Assembly: GCF_001653715.1 (NCBI RefSeq)
Contig: NZ_LWHQ01000041.1
Span: 1-52,665, forward strand
Length of the DNA: 52,665 nucleotides
Direction of reading: 5' to 3'
Source of the DNA: Methylobacterium platani
GTDB taxonomy: Bacteria > Pseudomonadota > Alphaproteobacteria > Rhizobiales > Beijerinckiaceae
Part shown: positions 16,403 through 26,430 of the stretch, piece after piece
Position numbering within the stretch: the stretch's first letter is position 1
Layout of the letters: each line of letters opens with the position of its first letter
Translations under genes and position numbers: made by a program
Notes under the pieces: model-generated
Database searches by the model: none
What the model was told of the DNA's origin: nothing
The model's input: the letters and a program-made list of their open reading frames with translations, nothing else

Positions 16403-17580
16403 TCCGCCTCCTCGTCGTCGACGACTCGGCACTGATGCGCAAGGTGATCGGGAGCGTCTTCGCCGCCGAGGGCGATTTCGAGGTCGCCTTCGCCCGCGAC
16501 GGGTTCGAGGCCCTCGACCTCCTGCCCCGCTTCGCGCCCGACGTGGTCACCCTCGACGTGACCATGCCGGGCCTCGACGGGCTCGCCTGCCTCGACCGGA
16601 TCATGCTGGAGCGGCCCTGCCCGGTGGTGATGCTCTCCACCCTCACCGCCGCCGGCGCCGAGACGAGCCTCGACGCCCTGGCGCGGGGCGCGGTCGACGT
16701 GCTGGAGAAGCCCGCCGGCGCGGTGTCGCTGGAACTCGACCGGTTCGCGCCGGTCCTGGTACGGACGGTGCGGGCGGCGGCGAAGGCGCGGCCGCGCATC
16801 GCCCACGGCCTCGCTGCCCGGCTGCGCGCCCGCCATGCCGGCCTCGGGTCTCAGGGCCTCGCGCCGCCGGACCCGCGCCCGAATCCCGCCCCCCCGCCGC
16901 GCACCGCACCGCCGGTCGCGCCCGTGCCGGAGCCAGAGCCCGGCCCGACGGGCCCGCCGCCGCGCGACGCCGCCGGGGGCCTCGTCCTCGTCGGTGCCTC
17001 GACCGGCGGTCCGCCGGCGCTCACCGCGCTGCTCTCCGACCTGCCCGCCGACTTCCCCTGGCCGATCGTCGTCGCCCAGCACATGCCGGCGACCTTCACC
17101 GGGCCGCTGGCGCGCCGCCTCGACGGGCTCTCGGCGCTCGCCGTCGAGGAGGTGACGAGGCCCGTCGCCCTCGCGCCGGGCCGGGTCTATGTCGGGCGCG
17201 GCGATGCCGACGTGATCGTGGTGCGCCGGCCCGCCGGCCTGATGGCGGCCCCGGCCCCGGCCGAGGCGGCCTATCCCTGGCATCCGAGCGTCGACCGGCT
17301 GGTCGAGAGCGCCCTCGGCCTGGTCCCGCCCGACCGCCTCGTCGGCGTGCTGATGACCGGGATGGGCCGCGACGGCGCCCGGGCCCTGGCGGAGCTGCGT
17401 CGTCGCGGCGGGCGCACCATCGCGGAATCCGAGGCGACGGCGGTGGTCTGGGGCATGCCGGGCGAGCTGGTGCGGGCCGGCGGGGCCGACGTGGTCGTCC
17501 CCCTCGAGGCGATCGCCGCCGCGCTGCGGGCGTTCGTCCCAGGACCTTCGCCAGGACCTTCGCCAGGACCTTCGCCGTGA
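16399..17580 (+). CDS. cheB: Chemotaxis protein-glutamate methylesterase CheB
   Basis: 393 residues. The GTG start overlaps the cheW stop (GTGA) and has GGGAGG six bases upstream. An N-terminal receiver domain carries the phospho-Asp D53 in TLDVTMPGLDG. It is followed by a long Pro/Ala linker (~145-190) and the C-terminal methylesterase with the catalytic triad Ser201 (GASTGG), His228 (AQHMP) and Asp325 (TGMGRDG). It demethylates or deamidates receptor glutamates in the cytoplasm when phosphorylated by CheA, and here probably acts on the soluble MCP. The C-terminus ends in a short PGPS repeat encoded by three 12-bp units. Confidence 0.93.
   Translation: MIRLLVVDDSALMRKVIGSVFAAEGDFEVAFARDGFEALDLLPRFAPDVVTLDVTMPGLDGLACLDRIMLERPCPVVMLSTLTAAGAETSLDALARGAVDVLEKPAGAVSLELDRFAPVLVRTVRAAAKARPRIAHGLAARLRARHAGLGSQGLAPPDPRPNPAPPPRTAPPVAPVPEPEPGPTGPPPRDAAGGLVLVGASTGGPPALTALLSDLPADFPWPIVVAQHMPATFTGPLARRLDGLSALAVEEVTRPVALAPGRVYVGRGDADVIVVRRPAGLMAAPAPAEAAYPWHPSVDRLVESALGLVPPDRLVGVLMTGMGRDGARALAELRRRGGRTIAESEATAVVWGMPGELVRAGGADVVVPLEAIAAALRAFVPGPSPGPSPGPSP
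17539..17574 (+). repeat. Three exact 12-bp tandem repeats at the cheB 3' end
   Basis: CCAGGACCTTCG occurs three times in tandem and encodes the PGPS repeat of the CheB tail. The unit is a multiple of three, so copy-number change would keep frame. The repeat abuts the GTGA overlap with cheR. Confidence 0.9.
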
Positions 17581-18410
17581 CCTTCGACGCGACCGACCTC
17601 GCCCGGGTCTGCGACCTGCTCTACCGCCAGACCGGGATCCTGGTGCCGGGAAACCGGCGCCCGTTCATCGAGCGCCGGGTGCTGGAGCGGATGCGGGCGA
17701 CGGGCGCGGGTACGCTTCCGGCCTACCTGGCGCGGCTGAAGGCCGATGCGGACGGGGAGGTGCAGCATTTCGTCAATGCGTTCACGGTCAACGAGACCTA
17801 TTTCGATCGCGAGGACCACCAGCTGCGCTGCCTCACCGCCTCGCTGATGGGGGCGGTCGCCGCCGGGCGGGCGCCGGACGATCCGATCCGAATCTGGTCG
17901 ATGCCCTGCGCGACCGGCGAGGAGCCGTACTCGGTGGCGATCCGGCTCCTCGAGCACTGGCCCGAGGTCGACCGATGGGAGATCGAGATCGTCGGCTCGG
18001 ACATCGACACGCGGGCGCTCGCCGCGGCGCAGGCCGGGCGCTACGGCGCCCGGGCGCTCGCCCGGCTCCCGCCTGCGCTCGTCGCGCGCTACTTCACCCC
18101 CGAGGACGGGGCCTGGCGCATCCTGCCCGACCTGCGCGACTCGGTGCGCTTCACCCGCCGCAACCTCGTCGACGCCGCCGGGATGGCGCAGGAGGGGCGC
18201 TTCGACATCGTGTTCTGCCGCAACGTCCTGATCTATTTCGACGACGCCTCGCGGGCGGTCGCCGCCGCCAACCTGTTCGCCGCCCTGCGGCCGGGCGGAT
18301 TCCTCTGCCTCGGCCACACCGAATCGATGGCCCGCATCCCGTCGCGGTTCCGCATCCGCCGCTTCCCCGAGGCGATCGTCTACCAGCGCCCGGAGGATGC
18401 GCGTGACTGA
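17577..18410 (+). CDS. cheR: Chemotaxis protein methyltransferase CheR
   Basis: 277 residues, full length. The GTG start overlaps the cheB stop (GTGA). The N-terminal helical domain includes VNAFTVNETYFDRE. The SAM-binding fold shows SMPCATGEEPYSVAI, the acidic SDIDTRAL and CRNVLIYFDD, then LCLGHTES, all conserved in CheR. It methylates glutamates on the signalling helices of MCPs. No C-terminal TPR extension is present. With cheB beside it, the cluster has a complete adaptation pair even though its MCP is soluble. Confidence 0.94.
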   Translation: MTFDATDLARVCDLLYRQTGILVPGNRRPFIERRVLERMRATGAGTLPAYLARLKADADGEVQHFVNAFTVNETYFDREDHQLRCLTASLMGAVAAGRAPDDPIRIWSMPCATGEEPYSVAIRLLEHWPEVDRWEIEIVGSDIDTRALAAAQAGRYGARALARLPPALVARYFTPEDGAWRILPDLRDSVRFTRRNLVDAAGMAQEGRFDIVFCRNVLIYFDDASRAVAAANLFAALRPGGFLCLGHTESMARIPSRFRIRRFPEAIVYQRPEDARD

Positions 18411-20409
18411 GGCGCCCCCCGATCCGCTCCCGCCCGCCGCCGACCTCGTGGCGGAATTCGTGGCCGAGGCGCGCGACCTGATCGAGGCCGCGTCCGAGGA
18501 CCTGCTCGCCCTCGACGACGGCGCCGGTCCGGGCGCGCTCAACCGGGTGTTTCGCGCCTTCCACACCCTCAAGGGCTCGGTCGCGCTGTTCGACTGGCCG
18601 GCGATGCTGGTCCTGCTCCACGCCGCCGAGGACGGCCTGTCGGCCGCCCGGGCCGGCACCCTCGCGGCCGGCGCCTCCGGCCTCGTCGACCTGTCGCTCG
18701 CCGCTCTCGACGCGACGGCGCGCTGGACCGAGGCGATCGCCGCGACCGGCACGCTGCCGACGGGCGCCGAGGCGGAATCGGCGCGGCTCGTCGCGCGCTA
18801 CCGCGACCTGCTCGCCCCCGCGGGCGGGGCGGCACCGGCCGGTCCCGACCCGGCCGGGCCGGCGCCCGACTGGGCCGAAGGCCTGCTGGCGGGACTGGCC
18901 GAGCGCCCCGGCGGCGTCCTCACCGCCCTGCGCTACGTCCCGCGGCCCGACTGCTTCTTCTCCGGCGACGACCCCCTCGGCCTGGTGCGCCGGCTGCCGG
19001 GGCTCGTCGCCCTGCGGCTCGACCCCGCCGCGCCCTGGCCGCCTGTCGCGACGCTCGACGTCTTCGCCTGCAACCTCGCGGTGACGCTGCTGACGACCGA
19101 TCCGCGAGCGGAGGTCGAGGCGGTGTTCCGCCTGGTGCGCGACCAGGTGAGCGTGGCGAGCCTCGCCGTCCAGGCCGAGGGGACGCAGGACGTCGAGGAG
19201 GCCGAGCCGGCGTCCGGCCCGGAGGCTCCCCGATCCCTGCGGGTCGATGCCGCCCGGATCGACGCCCTGGTGGCGCTCGCCGACGATCTCGCCGCCGCCC
19301 GCGCGGCCCTCGGCGAGGCGGTCGCCCGGGCCGCGTCCGGGGACGATCCCGCCGCCTGCCTCGCCGCCCTGCGGGCGAGCGACGAGCGGATCGGCCGGCT
19401 CTCCGCCGAGCTGCACCGCGAGGCGGTGGCCTTGCGGCTCCAGCCCCTGGCGCGGGTCTTCCGCCGCTTTCCCCGCGCCCTGCGCGACGTCGCCCGCCAG
19501 CTCGGCAAGGAGGTGACGCTGACCCTCGCCGGCGAGGCGACCGAGATCGACCGCGACGTCGCCGAGGGGCTGTTCGAGCCGCTGCTGCACCTCCTGCGCA
19601 ACGCCGTCGACCACGGGATCGAGCCGCCCGCCCTGCGCGTCGCCTCCGGCAAGCCGGCGGCGGGGCGCATCGTCCTCTCCGCCGAGAGCCGGGGCGAGCG
19701 GATCGTCGTCGCGATCGCCGATGACGGGCGCGGCCTCGACCCCGCCTTCATCCGCCGCCGCGCCGCCGAGCGCGGCCTGGGGACGCCCGCCGCCCTCGCC
19801 GCCCTCGACGAGGCCGGCACGATCGACCTGATCTTCGCTCCCGGCTTCTCGACCGCGGCGGCGGTCGGCGCCGTGTCGGGCCGCGGCGTCGGCATGGACG
19901 CGGTGCGCGCCGCCCTCGCGCGCCTCGGCGGGACCTGCACGGTCGAGAGCCGGACCGGGCAGGGCACGACGGTCCGCCTGGCCCTGCCCCGGGCGCAGAG
20001 CCTCGCCCGGCTGCTCCTCGTCGGGATCGGCCCGGAGCTGTACGGCCTGCCGATGGCGGCCGTGGCCGAGCTCGCCCGGGTGCCGCGCGGGCGCATCCGC
20101 GACCTCGCCCCGGGCGCCGCAACGGTCCTGCGCGGCCGGACGGTGCCGGTGCTGCACCTCGCGGATCTCCTCGACCTGCCCCGCGGCGCGAGCCCGCCCG
20201 AGGCCCGGCTCGCGGTGCTGCAGGCCGGCGGCGAGACCGTCGCGGTCGAGGTCGACCGGTTCGCCGGCCGCCTCGACGGGCTGGTGCGGCCGCTCCCGGG
20301 TCTCGCGGCCGCGCCCGGCCTCGCCGGCACGGTCCTCGCCGGCGACGGCCGGGTGGTCCTGGTGCTCGATGCCGAGACCCTGGTCGGGGACGGGGAGGAG
20401 CGAGCATGA
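18403..20409 (+). CDS. cheA: Chemotaxis sensor histidine kinase CheA
   Basis: 668 residues. The GTG at 18403 is preferred over the ATG at 18397 because CGGAGG (18391-18396) touches the ATG but lies six bases before the GTG. Domains in order are HPt (P1) with the phospho-His54 in RAFHTLKGS; a region at ~155-255 (GVLTALRYVPRPDCFFSGDDPLG) that may replace P2; dimerisation (~280-350); HATPase with N-box HLLRNAVDHGIE, G1 DDGRGLD and G2 GRGVGMDAVR; and a CheW-like P5 domain (~530-668). It phosphorylates CheY and CheB from the cytoplasmic complex built with the MCP and CheW. It overlaps cheR upstream and the STAS gene downstream. Confidence 0.94.
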   Translation: MTEAPPDPLPPAADLVAEFVAEARDLIEAASEDLLALDDGAGPGALNRVFRAFHTLKGSVALFDWPAMLVLLHAAEDGLSAARAGTLAAGASGLVDLSLAALDATARWTEAIAATGTLPTGAEAESARLVARYRDLLAPAGGAAPAGPDPAGPAPDWAEGLLAGLAERPGGVLTALRYVPRPDCFFSGDDPLGLVRRLPGLVALRLDPAAPWPPVATLDVFACNLAVTLLTTDPRAEVEAVFRLVRDQVSVASLAVQAEGTQDVEEAEPASGPEAPRSLRVDAARIDALVALADDLAAARAALGEAVARAASGDDPAACLAALRASDERIGRLSAELHREAVALRLQPLARVFRRFPRALRDVARQLGKEVTLTLAGEATEIDRDVAEGLFEPLLHLLRNAVDHGIEPPALRVASGKPAAGRIVLSAESRGERIVVAIADDGRGLDPAFIRRRAAERGLGTPAALAALDEAGTIDLIFAPGFSTAAAVGAVSGRGVGMDAVRAALARLGGTCTVESRTGQGTTVRLALPRAQSLARLLLVGIGPELYGLPMAAVAELARVPRGRIRDLAPGAATVLRGRTVPVLHLADLLDLPRGASPPEARLAVLQAGGETVAVEVDRFAGRLDGLVRPLPGLAAAPGLAGTVLAGDGRVVLVLDAETLVGDGEERA

Positions 20410-20654
20410 GCGTGCGCCGCGACGGGGACCTGATCCGGCTCGAGGGCGCCTGCCCGGTCGAGGAGGCCGAGACCCTGGCCGCCCTGCTCCTCGCCCGGCC
20501 GAAGGCGGCGGTCGAATGGAGCGGCTGCACTGTCCTGCACACCGCCGTGGTGCAGGTCCTGCTGCGGCTACGCCCGAGGCTGCAGGGCTCCTGCGGCGAC
20601 CCGTTCGCGGCGCGCTGGCTCGCCCCCGTCCTGGCGGCCGAGGATCCGCCCTGA
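20406..20654 (+). CDS. STAS-domain protein in the che operon
   Basis: 82 residues. The start overlaps the cheA stop (ATGA), so translation is coupled to cheA. The pattern of an amphipathic start, the segment VEWSGCTVLHTAVVQVLL (residues 36-53) and a closing helix fits a short STAS domain, as in anti-sigma-factor antagonists. At the position of the phosphorylatable Ser of that family there is Thr46 (HTA in place of the usual DSS or DSA). STAS proteins are switched by kinases such as RsbW; none is encoded nearby. It may be a partner or scaffold for CheA or the MCP. The function is inference. Confidence 0.65.
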   Translation: MSVRRDGDLIRLEGACPVEEAETLAALLLARPKAAVEWSGCTVLHTAVVQVLLRLRPRLQGSCGDPFAARWLAPVLAAEDPP

Positions 20655-20800
20655 CCGGCGCGATGCTTGACGTAGAAAACCGGAGGCGCTTCTACCAGTT
20701 TTCCTCTATGCCGGGATTCACCCCCGGGGCCGGCGCGCCGGCCGTCACGTCCCCGGGAGATCGCCGGGGATCCATTCCCCTTTCACCGAAAACCGCTTAG
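20655..20800. promoter_or_regulatory. Gap between STAS and cheY genes; possible internal promoter
   Basis: The only sizeable gap in the che cluster (146 bp). It holds CTTGAC (20666-20671) with CTTCTA 17 bp further on, a weak alphaproteobacterial promoter match, and a perfect 16-bp palindrome at 20730-20745 (GGCCGGCGCGCCGGCC). It could partly uncouple cheY-cheC-kinase expression from the upstream genes. Confidence 0.25.
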
Positions 20801-21220
20801 ATGCCGTCCATGTCGCAGACACCGACCGCACCCGCGCCCGTCACCGTCCTCGTGGTGGACGACAGCAAGCTCGCCCGGGCGGTCGCCCTGCGGCTGCTCC
20901 GGCAGCTGCGGCCGGACTGGTCCCTGCGCGAGGCCGCGAATGCCGACGAGGCCCTGGCGGTGGCGGGCGCCGAGCCGGTCGACGTCGCACTCCTCGACTT
21001 CAACATGCCGGGCAAGGACGGGCTCGCCCTCGCCGAGGAGCTGCGCGCCGCCAAGGCCGACATGCCGATCGCCGTCATCTCGGCCAACATCCAGGACGAG
21101 GTGATCGCCCGCGCCCGCCAGCTCGACGCCACCTTCATGGCCAAGCCCCTGAACGGGGAGGCGCTCGCGGGCTTTCTCGCCGGGGCGTCCCTGCGCCTGC
21201 GCCGGAGCGCCGCCCCGTGA
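20801..21220 (+). CDS. cheY: CheY-like single-domain response regulator
   Basis: 139 residues. One receiver domain carries the acidic pocket VVDDSK, phospho-Asp66 (LLDFNMPGKDG), the switch Ser in VISANIQ and the conserved Lys in FMAKPLNG. It has no output domain. It should be phosphorylated by the CheA encoded upstream and dephosphorylated by CheC, whose GTG start overlaps its stop (GTGA). The target, whether flagellar motor or another effector, is not evident, and no flagellar genes are near. An alternative start three codons in (MSQT) is possible; neither has a clear ribosome binding site. Confidence 0.9.
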   Translation: MPSMSQTPTAPAPVTVLVVDDSKLARAVALRLLRQLRPDWSLREAANADEALAVAGAEPVDVALLDFNMPGKDGLALAEELRAAKADMPIAVISANIQDEVIARARQLDATFMAKPLNGEALAGFLAGASLRLRRSAAP

Positions 21221-21855
21221 GCCAGGATGCGATCGGCCTGACCGAGCTGCAGCAGGACGCCTTCACCGAGCTCGTCAACATCGGGGTCAGCCGGGCCGCG
21301 GCGAGCCTGCGCACGATGATCGGCACCCAGGTGCTGCTCTCGGTGCCCTCGGTCGAGATCGTCTCGCGCAAGGCCGCCGCCCGGCTGATCGGCGAGCGCG
21401 AGGCCGCGCCCCTCGTGGTGGTGCACCAGGATTTCGAGGGCGCCTTCGCGGGCCGCGCCCTGCTGATCTTCCCGCAGGAGAACGGCCGCGAGCTGGTCCG
21501 GGCCGTCGCCGGCGAGGAACTCTCGCCCGACGAGGTCGCCGCCCTCGAGGACGAGGCCCTGGCCGAGACCGGCAACATCATCCTCAACGGCTGCCTCGCC
21601 ACCATGGCGAACATGCTCCAGCGCACGCTGACCATGTCGCTGCCCGGCATCCAGCGCGGGGACGGCCCGCGCATCTTCGGGACGGAGGCGGGGGACGCCG
21701 ATTCCCTGGTGCTGTTCCTCTACATCGACTTCTCGGTGAGCGAGCGCGACATCCGCGGCTACCTGGCGATGCTGATGGACCTGCCCTCCCTGGAGAGCCT
21801 GCGCGCCCTGGTGGACGAGTTCATCGCCCGCGCCCTCGGCGACCTGGACGCATGA
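21217..21855 (+). CDS. cheC: CheC-family CheY-P phosphatase
   Basis: 212 residues, normal for CheC. The GTG start overlaps the cheY stop. Both halves of the CheC/FliY pseudo-duplication carry the catalytic E-x-x-N signature: TELVNIG (Glu18, Asn21) and ALAETGNIILNG (~residues 113-124). It hydrolyses the aspartyl phosphate on CheY. No CheD partner is encoded here, which is unusual, since CheC is often activated by CheD. It is 37 bp upstream of the LOV hybrid kinase. Confidence 0.88.
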   Translation: MSQDAIGLTELQQDAFTELVNIGVSRAAASLRTMIGTQVLLSVPSVEIVSRKAAARLIGEREAAPLVVVHQDFEGAFAGRALLIFPQENGRELVRAVAGEELSPDEVAALEDEALAETGNIILNGCLATMANMLQRTLTMSLPGIQRGDGPRIFGTEAGDADSLVLFLYIDFSVSERDIRGYLAMLMDLPSLESLRALVDEFIARALGDLDA

Positions 21856-21892
21856 TGGCCGGTCGCGCGCTTCCGGACCCGGGCGGGCGGGC

Positions 21893-24355
<2,463 letters not shown>

Positions 24356-24382
24356 GGGCGGGCGGCGTCGGACGGTGGCGCG

Positions 24383-26014
24383 TCAGCGCCGCCCGACCGC
24401 CGGGCCGGCGAAGCGGCCGGCCGGGACGTCGTCCGCGGCCTTCGGCTTGAATCGGGTCGCCACGGTCCCGGCGGGGGCGGAGACGAGGCCGGCCGGCGGC
24501 GTGCCGGGCTTGGCGCGCTGGACGAGGTGGACCGTCGCGGCCTCGGCCGCGGGCGCGGCCGTGGCGGCGCTGAACAGGGCGCGCAGCTGCGCCTTCGAAT
24601 CCGACGGCTTCGCATCCGATGCCTTGGGGTCGGAGGCCTTGGGGTCGGAGGCCTTGGCATCGGAGGATCTGGGCTCCGCCGGGGAGGGCGCCGCCGGCCC
24701 CGAGCGGAGATGGGGATGAAGCAGGGCGCCCAGCGCCGCCGGGTCGGCCTCGGCGGAGGCGACCTTCACCGAGCCCGGGCGGGCCGGGGGCAGCGGCACC
24801 GAGACGGGAGGCGGCGCCGCGACCAGCGCCTCCGCCAGGGCGGCGAATTCCGAGGGGCGGCGGGGCGGCAGCGGGGCCGCCGGACGCCCGGACGCGGCCG
24901 GTCCGGCGACGGTGTCCGGCTCGGGCGCGGCGGCGGTCGGCGCGGCCTCCTGCGGCACGGTCTCTCGCGGTGCCGGCTCCTGCGCCGGCGGCAGGGCCGC
25001 CTGCCGGGAGGCGGCCTGCGGCAGGAGGGCGGCCGGAGCGGCGGCGTCGGCGTAAGCGAGGGCGTTGCGGGTGCCGGCATCCTCCGGCGCGGCGCTCGCC
25101 AGCGCTACCGGGCGGACCCGGCCGGCGCGCCCGGACAGCACCACCGGCGCCGGCGCGGGAGCGGCGGGTTTCGACCCGCCGAACAGCATCGCGAAGAACT
25201 GGCCGACGACGTTCGGGCTGTCCTCCTCGTCCGCCGCGGCGATCGCCTGGCTCACGCCCATCACGCTGCCGCCGCGGGACAGGATCTCGGCCTTGGCCAT
25301 CTCGTAGCCCGGCATCGGCCGGCCGTCGGCGGGCAGGTGGACGGTGCGGCCGTCGGGGAACAGGCGCGCGAGCTGGTCGTGGCTCATCCGCGGCCAGGAG
25401 CGCACCGAGCCGACATCCAGATGGACGAAGGGGCTGTTGGCGTGCGGGTACCAGCCGACGCCGCCGCGCTGCATCTGCATGCCGATCGCCCGGATCTGGT
25501 CGATCGAGACGTCGGCGAGGTAGAAGTCCATCGCCTTGCCGAGCATGTGCTGGCTGTGCTCGGCCACCGCGCGGGAGCGCCGGCGCAAGGCCGCGTTGGT
25601 CTTCGGCGAGCGGTAGGCCGAGACGACGTGGATCGCGTCCTGCGAGCCGACGGCGCGATGGGCCTCCCACACCACGTCGAACAGGCGCGGGTCCATCCTG
25701 GTCGGCTCGTCGAGGCGCCAGTCGCGCAGGAGCCAGTTCAGCTGCTCCAGGGCGGCGCGGTCGTAGCGCCCGTCACGCTTGAACGTGATCGCGGCGCTCT
25801 CCTTGGTATGCTCGTGGAAGATCGAGATCGTGCGGGTGTCGCCGTTGGCGACCGCGTCCTGGGTGTCGCTGGTCGAACCGATCATCGCCGCGAGGCAGGC
25901 GACGAGCGCCAGCGCGCCGCGCCGGCAGGAGCGCGATCCGGAGCGGGAGCCAGACCGGGATCCCTCGGCCGCCGGTTCGGCCGCCCCGTTTCCGGCACGC
26001 TTGAGCGCTCGCAC
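24383..26014 (-). CDS. DUF882 (peptidase M15-like) exported protein with disordered tail
   Basis: 543 residues. The GTG start at 26014 follows GAGGG; a hydrophobic segment (RGALALVACLAAMIGS, residues ~32-47) acts as signal or anchor after a basic Ser/Arg/Gly-rich start. The DUF882 domain (~60-225) shows VVSAYRSPKTNAALRR, then EHSQHMLGKAMDFYL, with the zinc-type H...D ligands of the M15 fold, and VGWYPHANSPFVHLDVG with the second His. Family members are suspected peptidoglycan endopeptidases or carboxypeptidases. The C-terminal ~300 residues are Ala/Pro-rich and predicted disordered, including a SDxKA repeat encoded by 15-bp units. It is convergent with the LOV kinase gene. Confidence 0.82.
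   Translation of the reverse strand: MRALKRAGNGAAEPAAEGSRSGSRSGSRSCRRGALALVACLAAMIGSTSDTQDAVANGDTRTISIFHEHTKESAAITFKRDGRYDRAALEQLNWLLRDWRLDEPTRMDPRLFDVVWEAHRAVGSQDAIHVVSAYRSPKTNAALRRRSRAVAEHSQHMLGKAMDFYLADVSIDQIRAIGMQMQRGGVGWYPHANSPFVHLDVGSVRSWPRMSHDQLARLFPDGRTVHLPADGRPMPGYEMAKAEILSRGGSVMGVSQAIAAADEEDSPNVVGQFFAMLFGGSKPAAPAPAPVVLSGRAGRVRPVALASAAPEDAGTRNALAYADAAAPAALLPQAASRQAALPPAQEPAPRETVPQEAAPTAAAPEPDTVAGPAASGRPAAPLPPRRPSEFAALAEALVAAPPPVSVPLPPARPGSVKVASAEADPAALGALLHPHLRSGPAAPSPAEPRSSDAKASDPKASDPKASDAKPSDSKAQLRALFSAATAAPAAEAATVHLVQRAKPGTPPAGLVSAPAGTVATRFKPKAADDVPAGRFAGPAVGRR
24591..24665 (-). repeat. 15-bp tandem repeat inside the DUF882 gene
   Basis: Five 15-bp units, two of them (24621-24635 and 24636-24650) identical and the rest degenerate, encode the SDxKA pentapeptide repeat (SDAKA, SDPKA, SDPKA, SDAKP, SDSKA). 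It is in frame, so variation would change tail length only. Confidence 0.85.
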
Positions 26015-26430
26015 GATCCCTCATCCTCGCTCGGGCCGCGTGGCCGTCATGGTGAACGCAAGGTTGCCGAGAACCGTCAACAAACGGTTACCGGGTCCCT
26101 GCGACAGGATGGTTCGCAGGGCTAAGCCTCAACCGTGGCGAAAATCGGCCGGGCTTCACGTTTTCGTGCGATTGGGTCGGCGACGTCGAGGACGGGTCGT
26201 CCAGGCGGGACTGTCGCCGAGACGAAGTCGGCCGGATCGGGGCCGGCCGGTACTTCCCGCGAGCATAGCCTTGCCTCGCGCCAGCAGAAGAACGGCCCGG
26301 CGTGCCGGACATTGCAGCGATCGATTGTCCGGCGAAGTCGATGGCGCGGACGGAGACGAGTTGCGTCGCGTCGCAAGAGCAAAATTCCGTTTTCTCGCGC
26401 TTGCGAGGGGCATGGTCCCGTGCTCTGCTC
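26015..26430. other. Divergent intergenic region, DUF882 / PHB depolymerase
   Basis: About 415 bp. It contains AACCGT (26072-26077) and ACGGTT (26084-26089) as an inverted repeat within an AT-richer patch. On the minus strand a TTGACG there could be a -35 for the DUF882 gene, with no good -10. The open frame entering from the right has no recognisable domain here. Promoters for both genes must lie in this stretch. Confidence 0.4.

Noticed and set aside
20663..20800. 45-codon frame between the STAS and cheY genes
   Set aside because: No ribosome binding site, no coding-like composition and it spans palindromes; better explained as a regulatory gap.
24356..24382. Possible terminator between the LOV kinase and DUF882 genes
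   Set aside because: Only 27 bp and no convincing stem; convergent overlap of transcripts is more likely.
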